Shown here: positions 33,750-45,306 of the stretch, piece after piece
How the letters are laid out: each line of letters opens with the position of its first letter
Numbering within the stretch: the stretch's first letter is position 1
Source: Chionis minor
Taxonomy: Eukaryota; Chordata; Aves; Charadriiformes; Chionididae
Length of the DNA stretch: 64,000 nucleotides
NCBI GenBank assembly: GCA_013398295.1
Contig: VZSF01003273.1
Location: forward strand, 319,453-383,452
Direction of reading: 5' to 3'
Position numbers and translations under genes: made by a program
The notes under the pieces: model-generated
Told to the model about the DNA's origin: nothing
What the model saw: the letters and a program-made list of their open reading frames with translations, nothing else
The model's database searches: none

Positions 33750-33885
33750 GCATCACAGATTGTGTGCTGGAAGACCTGGATTTTACTTCCAGATCTGCTT
33801 TGGACTAGCTTTGAGAAAATCATTCAGCCTTTTAGAGGGTCCGTTTACGTTTCTGTTAAAAGGGAAATATTTCAGGGTCAGCACT
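33750..33885 (+). mobile_element. MIR/CORE-SINE-like remnant
   Basis: The plus strand has GTGTGCTGGAAGACCTGGAT, then TTCCAGATCTGCTTTGGACT, AGCTTTGAGAAAATCATTCA and, further on, GTTTCTGTTAAAAGGGAAAT. The order and spacing resemble the MIR core: an 'ACCTGGATTC...CTCTGCC' block, then a 'GACCTTGGGCAAGTCACTT' block, then a 'TTTCC..CTGTAAAATGGGGAT' block. It is strongly diverged, so it is an ancient insertion. Confidence 0.5.
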
Positions 33886-35877
33886 GCGTCATTTCCCTGA
33901 TTCTTTTACCTGCCATTGCAGTCGACGGAACAGGCCTCCTGTTCCCTGCACAGTTTCAGTGATGTGCTGACAGCTGCAGTATTTCATGCCATAGCCAGCA
34001 CAATCTCCAAAGTAGGTGAGGAGACGACTGTAGTGAAAATATCAAGTGCTTCAGAATAAGTCCTCCAGAATAAATGTCCTATTTTCTTCAGATACATGAT
34101 TAAACAAGGTGTTTTATCTGTCCACAACCATTAAGATACATAGGAAATGATGTTAAGCACAAAACCTCAAGTTAAGAAGGGAGCTAAAATTGTGATTCAA
34201 GTTCAGCGGCCATTTGTGACGCAGCTGTTTTAATGTTCTACGCAGATTCTTCCTTATGCATAACAATGATGGAGATGCAATCAAATGAACGTAACGGAAG
34301 AAAAAGCAAGTGCAACACTTGAGCCAGTTTAAAAGGAGTGGGACGCCAGTTGAGGGAAAACTATCAAAGAACTCTTAATCTGAAAGCTATTTACAAAGTA
34401 AGTAATTTGCAAGGACTCTTTCAAAAATAACTTGCAATGAACAGTAAACGTAGAAAAGTGTTTCAGAATTTTCTGTTGAAGGTTTACCACCATGGGCAAA
34501 ACGGTCCTTTATTAAAGGGGTAAACAAGAGCCTGTAGCAGTGTCTCCTTTTTTTAAATTACGCTCTAGTCTTCTGGTCAGGGCAGAAAGCCTGATTTCAA
34601 GTTTTCTATTTACAGCTATTTAACTACTGATAAATAGTAACACAAACCTATTCATTCATTTTGAAAACATATGAGGTGTTTTTTTTTGTAGAGAAGCAGA
34701 AACTACCAATGATCTTTGAAGTATTTCCCATTAACTGAGGAATACAATCACACAGTGAAAATAACGATCCTTATAGTTTGTTCATTTCTCAGGTATCTCA
34801 GCTTCTAAAGCAAAGGTACAAAGGAAGTTTTTCCACCCAACATACCCTTTACATATATAAATACACTGTTTGGATTAAGACCAAGTCCTACAAGAGCAAT
34901 ATTTGCATCACCGGTTACGTACACTCTTACTTAGAAAAAGTTATTCACGAGATTACAGGAGGGAGGAGGAGAAAAGGGACTATAAACAACTTTGCAAGTT
35001 GTAAACACATCAATAGAAAGACATTTTTCACTTTTTTTTTTTAAACATTTAAGACAGGTAACATTAATATTATAGTTTACCACAGTAATAACACATACAG
35101 AGAAATTTACAGAGACTCAACAGTCTTCCTCCACACCCAGAGTGATTAAATCCTTAATTGAAAAAGGTGTGGCACAGAATTAGTCTTACTACTGTCAGAT
35201 GATTTACTTCAACTGTTTAGCCTTTGAATTTCTGTGTAGAGGATTACCCTCCAAAAGTAAATATTTTCCTGTAGGTATAGATATAAATCCTTTGCACCAT
35301 CTGAATCAAAGTACCTAATACAGGCACAAAATATCTTAAGACCATCTTTTGTAAGAGGAGTGATACAACAATACTGTCTAGAGAGCACAAGACAGGACTG
35401 TTAACTAATTTTTCAAACTCAGAGTGGATTTAACATGTGTTTTGCTAATAAACAGTGAGTGGCTGCAACAATGAAACTGCTTGTTGCTTGTAATTAATTT
35501 GGTATATACTGCTGCTTGAAAGCATCTTTTAATCACTTTTTAAGACACAAGTATTACTGTAGACACTTCTCAATAATAATTCTGATCAGGAATTATATCA
35601 GAAAAGGCTCATAAAATTGTGATTACATTGAGAACAAAATAAACTCAAAATACCTCTTCACCTATTTTATAGGAGTCTATTTTTTTTTATTCCTTCTAAA
35701 AAGCTTAAGTCATAGGCAAGTATGTGCTGACGCACTGAAAAACAACAACTTTAAAAGCACTTCACAGTGTTATCCCATTGGCAAAAAGGAATAGAGCTTT
35801 AAGAATGTAATCTACTGGGTTTTCTTAGATGACATTACAATCTCTATATAAGACTTTATTCATGAGAAATATGCTTA

Positions 35878-35985
<108 letters not shown>

Positions 35986-36349
35986 TCACTGTGTACCGTT
36001 TGTGTTACCTTTCAAAGCAGAGGTGTGCATGTTGTGGGGGCCCGATATATATTGAAGGATATTGAATATATAACATAAAACTCACAGTCTGGACAAGATT
36101 AGTGATAGAAATACAAAACCCAGGAAGAGTCATGAACGCTGGAAGAACTGTTCTTGGTAGAGAAAGCAATGAGTAACAAAACAAGTAGCAAAATCTGGCC
36201 AAGATTCTAGAGTTCTTTTCTATTTGTTTCAGTTGGGGTTAAGGATTCTGTAACTCTAACAAGTAACACGCTCACTTTTCATTGTTTTATAAAAGTTGTC
36301 TGCAATAAGGCTGTCACCAGCTCTGCGTGGGTTCCCCACACTGGTTTCC

Positions 36350-36840
36350 AGTTTAACTCTGCCGGGGTATCAGTGGAGGAGAAGAGCGTTAACCAGAAGA
36401 GAAGCGCAGCCGCTCTCTCTGGCACGTGACGAGCCGGGCTGCCAGCGTGTGCCCGAAGCAGGGCCATGCTTACCGCCCGCGCTCCCTGCCTAGGAAAATA
36501 CAGGATTAAATTCAAAACAGTCTTCAGGAAGTTCTCCCAACCGAGCGACTGAAACCGTTGAGAACACAACCTCCAGCGAGGCTCCGGCCATGCCTGCTGT
36601 TCGCTCAAAGTGAAAACACGAGTCTCACAGTGTCCCCTGCTTTCAAGGGTCGCTTCCCCAGGGAACGCCGGCGCAGCCCCGGCAGCAGAGCCGGGCACAG
36701 GCTCGTCCTCCGCTCCCGCTGGGCTGCCAGCAGGGTTCTGCCTGCCCCGGGGAGCCCTGCACGCTGGCACCACTGCTGGGCAATTAAAGCCAGCCTTTCC
36801 TCTTCCCAAACCGCAGGCACACCTTTGCTCCACGACCAGC
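36350..36840. promoter_or_regulatory. Intronic GC/CpG-rich patch (candidate alternative promoter or enhancer)
   Basis: About 490 bases are much richer in G+C and CpG than the flanking intron. A CACGTGAC E-box is at 36,423-36,430, with CCGCCCGCGC near 36,475. Open frames occur on both strands (187 codons on minus, 110 and 90 on plus), as expected when stop codons are rare in GC-rich DNA; none shows a recognisable protein. It could be an internal promoter, an enhancer, or a decayed GC-rich retrosequence. It lies about 400 bases upstream of coding exon 6 in the transcript direction. Confidence 0.45.
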
Positions 36841-37648
36841 AAGTTGTTAAATACGCCACACTTCTTATCCTGGGATTTTTAAAGTTTTGAGAACTTTGCC
36901 TTATTGCTACGTAAACAGAGCAATAAAACTAAAATTGAGTCAAAAAACCACCCTCTCTTCTGCTTGTGAACATTGTTTCCTAAATTCCAAGGTATGTTTC
37001 TACCCAACTTAAATAAGAGAGTAACAGCCACCAACACCACTACATTTCCTCCATCTTCTTCCAAGCTTTGCCTTTTTAATTGTCTATCTGTAGGCATGCA
37101 CGTGTGCAGTGAATAGTGGAACTTTTTTCCCTTCTTTATACACCAAACCCTTTGATCTATAAAGAATATTAGTGATCTAGTTTGTTCAACATTTAATTCA
37201 CAAATACTGGTGTACTGTACTACATCAATTATTCAGAAAGGCACAACAATTAACAATATACATTTTGACATAACAGTCTCTGTTAATTATTAATAAGTCA
37301 GGTAAATGCAATTAATTTGTAACAAAAACTGTTCAGGACCCTCATTTGTACAAGGATAAGTCTTCCCTCCTACACATTTGGGTACTTTCAAAGTCAAATG
37401 GGTCACATCAATAATTTCACCATCAACAATAGCTTTACAAGTAAACTAAACCAGCCAAATGTATTTTGCTTCTATTCCTATTATTTCCAGGGCTTTTATG
37501 AGTCATACCTGTACCGTATGTACTGACCTGTAAATTGATAAATGAAATATATAGTCTTCTTAAGAACCTGGCAACCAATTTGTTTTCTTCAATACAAGTA
37601 ACAGATGAACTCCATTTATTTCTGTTCACTCAGCTGGTCTCTCAGCAT

Positions 37649-37713
37649 TAAGGGTGAAATGCTGACTACCAGGAGTTCTGACACTGATTTAAGTGGAGCC
37701 AGGATTTTACCTT
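37649..37713. mobile_element. Palindromic MITE-like ancient repeat
   Basis: The left end, TAAGGGTGAAATGCTGAC, is roughly the reverse complement of the right end, CCAGGATTTTACCTTA. A partly complementary middle contains GATTTAAGTGGAG. The pattern resembles the amniote repeat of the form 'GGTGAAATCCTGGC...GTGGAGCCAGGATTTCACC', found widely in reptile and bird introns. It could fold into a hairpin. The family name is not certain. Confidence 0.55.
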
Positions 37714-40700
37714 AAGTATTTCAATATACTTTTTTCTTTTGCTTTTTTTTAAATAGGATATATTAGAGATGTGAATTCACGTTTCTTTGTTGGTCAGGTT
37801 CTAAATTTAACAACAAGGAAGGGGGAATAAGGGGAAGAAAGGTGGTGGTGAGCACAGGGAAACAACTGCACAAAATCAAAAGGAATATCAGTTTTTAATA
37901 TCCACAATACACATTTGCAAAATTTGTAGAATAGTACTTAAACTTCCGATTTCACTCTGTAATGACCAAGGCTCTCATTTTTAAAAAAAATGTAAATATT
38001 AATACTGCAGAACAGGATCATTATTTTGAGGACTCCGCAGGGCATTAAATCAGGTTAATAGCAGTCCCATTCATGAGATTGCGAAAAGCGACATGTGTTG
38101 TTCTCTGCAATGCTTAATGGAGTCAGCAACCCTTTCTAGTTCTGCGGTGGGATTTAATCTTCCAAGTTATGGTGGATTAATTTTTATTTGTAAAATTGTG
38201 TTTATTTGCATGTGCGATACACTGACGTTGTGCACACCTGCTCCACACTCAGTGTTTAACAAAATGCAGCAGGATGATTGAAATGAAAAACAGCTAGCTA
38301 AATCCCTCAAATACAAAAAGTATTGAAATCCTGTTGCAAAGTCTTTTTCTTAAACTCCTTTTATTCTAAATCCTTTTAATTCTGTCATATAACACTACAG
38401 CATTTATAAAAAGCTGAAAATCCTGACAAATCACACAATTAAAGTAATGAAAACTGTCCTTTCTGCCAACAAGGCACCACCTTATCTACAGCTCCATTTA
38501 GCTAAATGATACATATTTTTTTTAAAAAAAATCCAACTTCAGTTCGTATACATAAAACTAAAAATACCACTAACTGTAGCTAAATGAAAATTTCATACAA
38601 ATCAACATTTAGAACTTTATGAAGTCAAAAGGTTATCCACATATAAGCTCAAAGCAGCTTATGGACTGTATTTCTGATGAAATTGTGAATAGATATGCCT
38701 TGGGCCTGCTAAGGCCTCTCAATAATGCCAATAATAATAATAACGACAACAACAGCACACCTTTTTGAAGACTAAAAATGAAACCCCAGTGATTTTCACA
38801 GGAACTCAAAAGCCACTCAAAGCTCTGAAAAGTACCCTTGTTTCCCTTGAGTAAGAAATGCACTGTATACGTATCAAATTCCGACCTACTTAGCAATAGC
38901 ATATATGCACCACGCAGTATATTTTTCTGCTATGCAATTCCACTGATCAAGTTCCATCCCAGCCGTTTAACAATGCAATGCATCTCCTGTTCCACTGACA
39001 CCTCTTATTTCCATCTGTTACTTGAAAATCGTGTTGTATTTGTGGTCCTGCCCCACATCAGTGTCGTAGCTGACCAGTATCTACAAATGCATCACGCCAC
39101 GCAGCTGGGATCCACTACCTATGGTTTTCACTCCCTGTTTTGCCTCTTCCTTTCACGGGGGGAAGAAAAATTAAAAAAAAAAAAAATCTTTCTTAACATT
39201 TCTTAATCCCTACTGTTTGGTGTCTGCTTTCTTATTGAACAGAAATGTAAAAGCGCATACGTGCTGCTTTAAACACAAGTGATTTGTGTCAGTCCCAAAA
39301 ATAGGAATGAATTCTTCCCTGAGCTTCAGGGTACCATCTATAGGGCAGCATCTCTAAACACTCCATGTCCTGTACAGAGCAGCTCTGACTGCATCACTCA
39401 GCATCACGCCCCATCAATGGCGCCCTGGCCGCTGTCCTCATCCCACACCTCCCGGTGCTCCTTTAGGATTCAATGCTGTAGACCACGAGCATCACGTTGT
39501 TCTACCTCCCTTAACTCCCAACATCACCCAGACATTTCAAGTTCCAAAGTCCCTCTCCAATACCTGCATCACCACACCTGTTTCTTAACATCCCCCAAAA
39601 GTTATCAGGCTGGAACCTCTTCAACTCTACTTGATTTCCATATCCGCTGCTGCCTCAGCCCATTCCACCCTCCCATTTCTGAGATAAAACCTCTATGCTG
39701 CAAGAAGCAACAGTCACTGGAGAACATTATCTTGGCAGTTCTGTCAGAGAGACGGAGCTATGCGCGTTTAGAGGGAGTTGGGGTTTTCTTCTGCACAGCA
39801 CCATAGTTTTATTCTGACAACTATGTAGTTTCTATCTGAAAAAAACCTCAAAAACAAAAGATGTCCTTGAAACACTTGTTAGAGATCAATGTTTCCAGAG
39901 TCACACACTAATTGTAGGCCAATAGAAATATTTTGATTGAATCTTGTTCGAAAAACTTAAAAGACATATCAGTCTAACACAGTGAACGTTTAAGGTGTAA
40001 TTGTCTAAAGCATTGACGTGATGTGGCCAGACCTGAAATGGTGGGATACAGGTCAGTCCACGCAGATTCAAAAAAACCAGTGTTTTTATTAAAGAGAGTC
40101 ATGCTCCAAAATTCTTCCCTATAGCATCTATAAAAGGCTTACTTGCTGTGCTTGAGAATTCTGTTCTGTAATTTCTATAATCCGCACACATTAACATTCA
40201 TTATACCATAACAACCCACAGAACAGTTACAAAACACCAAAACCTAAACGCACACCTGCATGACCCACTTACACCAACCCAAATCTAGCAACCAACTGCT
40301 ACTGCTTGTTCAGCTTGTAGGGCTCCTTCCTCTGCTCTACCTACCATGCAATTATTTTGGCCTTCAGGGACTTAAAACCACTAAGCCACCCAAGTGGTTG
40401 AATATATATACAAAACTCACATCTGCCTTCCTTTAGAAAGCAACCTAAATATTATAGTTCTTTTAAGTATACCTGCACAGAACGCTGAGTTAGCTTTTGA
40501 GGTTCAAATTCTATTTTACCAAAAATCAAAGACGTAAGCAGTAGAGTACAGAGATAAGTCCGCTGCAAAATTTAAACTTTTAACAGTTCCAGATTTTTTT
40601 AGTGCAAAACTACCGTGTCCCGATTAATTGTAGCTTTTCATATTTATTCTAGTTTTCAGCCTTTCACCCATAAGGTTCCCTTGGTCCATAGTTGTTTTAG

Positions 40701-42700
40701 ACATAGTACCTCCAATTTCTTTCTTTTATTTCCTTTCTTATTTGGGTCCCCCCCCCTTATCAGTCGATTTGACTAAGCAGTCAAATTCATTGTGAGATGT
40801 AGACTATTAGATCATCTTCTGTGCGAGCAGCATAATCTAGAAAATGGCAATAAATTCATTCAGTTCTCTGAAGGAATTTATTTTCATAATGCTGAGACAT
40901 GGAAATAGGTTTTACAGACAATGACTGATCTAAACTTCAACACACAAGCCTGCCATCGTGTACCCTTTAACCATGAATTACCACACACAACACTATCCCT
41001 GCAGCTTTTCCTCGTTTCTCAATCGCCTTTAAACTATGCAAGCTTACCTTAAAAAACACGATAGGATAAGGTAGAAAGCAGGTATTTGGCCAGGGTTTTG
41101 TAAAATGACCTGGGATAAGTAATGAAAAGTGGGAGACTGCAGCACTAACTCACTTCAGAAAGCAACAACATTCTGATTTTGTAGAAAAAAGACTAGCAAA
41201 GCTACCTGAAGTAAATATATTACTCCCTTAGCACTGATTTCAGAAGTATATACGCAATGGACCTCCAAATGAAGTCAAAACCATTTTTTAAAAATACAAG
41301 TTCTGAAACTGTTTTACTAGTGACTTCATAGGTCAAAGAATGTCAGCTACTACAGAAAACCTAAATAAGCAATATTCCTCATGTTTCTATAAATATCACG
41401 GAAATGCTAATCAAAAGAGAAAGAGCACAAGACAAACATAGAAATATCCAAGACAGAATACTTAATAACATACAGAACTCAAACTCAGTATTCATTTCAA
41501 TTCTACAAGGACATATTCATGCACTCAGTTCCCTCAGAGAAATGAGAAAGGCATCATCTAGAGGAAGTGGTGAAAAATTACAAAAGACGCTGAAGAAAGA
41601 ATATGAATAATTAGGTTAGTGTGGCTAAATAGAGCCATTAGGTACGGCGTGAGAGGAAGCCCAACACAGAGTAACTCGAGCAGCCGTGAGGACATCACAA
41701 ATCAGAACCGTAGAAAATGGAGGAGGGAGCTAATACACCCTGATTTTTGCCTGGTTCTCTCACTGTCATTAGCTACAATCACGATCGTTACCAATCATGG
41801 CTTCCTCTTCACAGAAAACGGTAGCTAAATTTAAGTGGCAGGGTTCCAGTTTTGTTTTGTATCTACCACTTAATATTTTCTCCCTTCTGATAACCACAAA
41901 GTCGCATCAATTTGGCTTCAAACACATCTTTGAAGAGACAGAGAAATCCGGAGCCCAGCAAACCAGGCACCTGTATATAAATCGGTACTAAACTCAATCA
42001 CAGCACAGCAATTTGAAAGTGAGGAAGAGCCAGGCGAGCTGAGGAGCTCTGCCAACTCGGATGGCTCCGCAGGCAACGCAGCACAGGGCACACAAAGCGT
42101 CAGGACTTGGCATTCTTATTTCTAAGAGCGACAGTATCCAGACAGACACGTTCTCATATTCCGAATATTAGTTATGCAACTTTATCTCCTCTCCTAAGCC
42201 CAAAATTTGGTCACAGTGTAAACCTTCAATCTCCAAAAAGGCCATTTATATTGCAAGCTGTAGAAAATAATCAAAGCTGTAGCTACTGTTGAAGGCAACA
42301 GTAGATATTCTCTGTCCACAGGGAAGAGTTAGTATCTCCATTTTTCAGTGTTATTCACAGAAGTCTCCCAATTCTTCATGGACATCTTATCCAGGCTGCA
42401 GACCAACTGTGCCACGGACACAGAGACATCAAAGCGCTGCAGTGCTGGGCCAGGTCAGGTCTTGCCTGGTTTGTTGGCTCAGACAAAACCCTGCACGAAC
42501 ATTGCAGTACGGCTGCCAGGTCCGAACAGTTCCAGCAGCCATTTAACTGCTCCGGCATGGCACAGAGCCTGAACTAATAAACCTCACCGGATCCACGCTG
42601 GCAGCGTGCAGGGCCAGCTCCACATACAGCACCACGTTCCTGCTACCAGGACCACTTACAACCTGCTAAATCAGATTCGAGGGGGCCTCCTTTGCCATAA

Positions 42701-42730
42701 GCCTGCATGAAATAAGCCTGTATGAAATAA
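42701..42730. repeat. Two-copy 15-base tandem repeat
   Basis: GCCTGCATGAAATAA is followed directly by GCCTGTATGAAATAA, one substitution apart. Confidence 0.9.
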
Positions 42731-45069
42731 CTCTTTTGAAACAATGCTTTATTATGCTACAAGGCACATGATGCAGCAGAGAATCCAACATCAAAGGACT
42801 ACAGTATTTTAACAAAATAGTTGACAAACTATTAAGTTCTGCTACTGTGAAGTCACCAAGTTAAAACCATGAGCTTTGCTTTCACACCTGGGAATGAGCC
42901 TCGTATCACAAACTAAGATCTGTTTCTAGGAATGTGCCAAATCCATCCACCAAGAGAGTCCTATTTTCAATAATTCCCTTCTTACAGCTTTACAGTAAAA
43001 TAGTGTTTGAGCCTACTGATGCTAATCAGCTTCTCCCTTACAAATTCCTTTTATTTTGTTCAGAATCATTAAAGCTCATGTGTTAGTTATCTAAGGCCTT
43101 TTATTACAGCTTTACTTTTATCTGATTCCAGATACTGGTCAATGATACATTCATGTACTTTTAATCAAAGATTTATTTAAACCAAGCCATGTAAAAAGAG
43201 ACCAAAACATGTTTTTAAAAGGTTTGACTTAATTTAATATGAGCTAATTTGAATAGTTTTTTAATGTAACAACTATCATTGTCAGATGCTAAATATATGC
43301 AATTTAGAGATAGAAAGAGAGTAAGTGCTTGAAGGAGTGCACAAGCGGTGTAACCTACTAGACTGGAAAATCAGAAAGCACTATTTTACTATCAGAAAAA
43401 ACAGAATTTAGAGGTCCTTCAATTTACTTCATTTGCACTTATACTTCTCTTCCTCTTTTTTCTTTAAGAGAAGGTGCACAGCCATCCACTACTTAACTTT
43501 TGCTGTTAAACATAACAGTAATACTCACAGCACATCAGGAATTATGCAGTGCTTCCATAAACAGAATAAAATGCTTCAAGTATTTAGCTTTAAATGACTT
43601 GAAACTATAATATAGTTCCAGAACCACACATACCCTTCCCTTGTATATTCCTCTGCTCAGGAAATCACAGAGACATATAAAATGCGTCCATTAAACCTTT
43701 AACTTGCTTCATTTACTTCCCTTGAAATGCTCAAAATTATTATAATTTAATATTTTTGTATTTAAAATTTAAGCAATTAGATTTTACACTGTATTTTTTA
43801 GATCACTAATTAATTCAAAATATACTAGTACAATTTGTAATTAAAACATGGCAACCAATTTAAACTAGAAATGCTACTCAGCAGCTGTAGGGAATACCTC
43901 GCCCAGTGGAAGTTACAGGGAGAGCGGATAAGCAAAGCGCTGCCGAAACCAAAAATGAGCCAGGACACCAACAGATCTCAGGCTTTTAAGGCATCTACAG
44001 TCGGGTTTTGTGTTTAGATTGAACAGTGTCATTTTTTAAAGGGATTTGCTTGTTTATGCCTAGTTGCTTGTATTTTGTAGGAAGCTCTTCCGGGAGTTCA
44101 CTCCGAATTTCTGAAACACTCCTGTTTAGCAAACTAAGTAGCTTGTCTCAGAACTTGATGAAACAGTATTTAAGCAGTAAAAAAGAGGAGGTGCCTATCG
44201 GCATTCACGAGAGAAGTTCAACTACTAAAAAGGTCAAAGTAGTTGAATAAAGTTTACATAAAATAAGCAGAACAGAAACAACCTAGAAGCTAGTACCACC
44301 CCAAAACCAAATTCCATTGTCTTCTTACTTTTATCTGACTGGAAAAGCCTTCTTTTAAAAACCTCATAAAAAGCTGCAACTGCTAAACTTAATGTACGAG
44401 TAGACTATTTACATTATTTCACAGTTTAGAAAATAGTTGGTGTTGTCTTAACAACATATTTAAATAACCAGAAAAGGACATTTTGTCTTTGTACAAAGTA
44501 TATTAATTAGATCAACTACTTCTTGTGTTATCTTAGATTGTTTCAGTTTCAGCATGAGTGGGTAAAAAAATCCCGAAAACATACTATCCTTCTTTTAAGG
44601 AGTTTAAGAGTTTAGACGGGCATCACATTATGAATAGATGTTACAATGCACTATAATAGGAGTTTTTAATAAATGTTAATAATTTCTAGATCTACTGCTA
44701 TCAGCCACTGCCTTGCTCTAAAAAAGTATTTTCAATGTTGTTTTATAACAATAAAATTTTGATAATAAGTGTTTCCAAAGGGAATCGTTCACATGTCTGG
44801 ACTAATCTCTGAGCACAGATATACCTAGACATCCTCTAAACTACAGAGGAAGCAGCATCAAAGTTAAAATCTGAAGATGAAATTGGAGAAAGCACTGGAT
44901 TACAGAGTAGGAGGAAAAAGGAAGTAAATAATACTTGTAGAAAACTATTATGAGTTTTATGCGTATTACAGTTTAAAATTAATAGAGATGAATAGAATAG
45001 AAAAAATCTACATATCAGATTATAGCAATGATTTGGACAGAGATAGGTGAAAACAGTTATGCTTAGTTA

Positions 45070-45306
<237 letters not shown>

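Noticed and set aside
36279..36842. 187-codon minus-strand frame in the intronic GC-rich patch
   Set aside because: Several frames are open on both strands here because of GC content. No splice-site support or recognisable protein.
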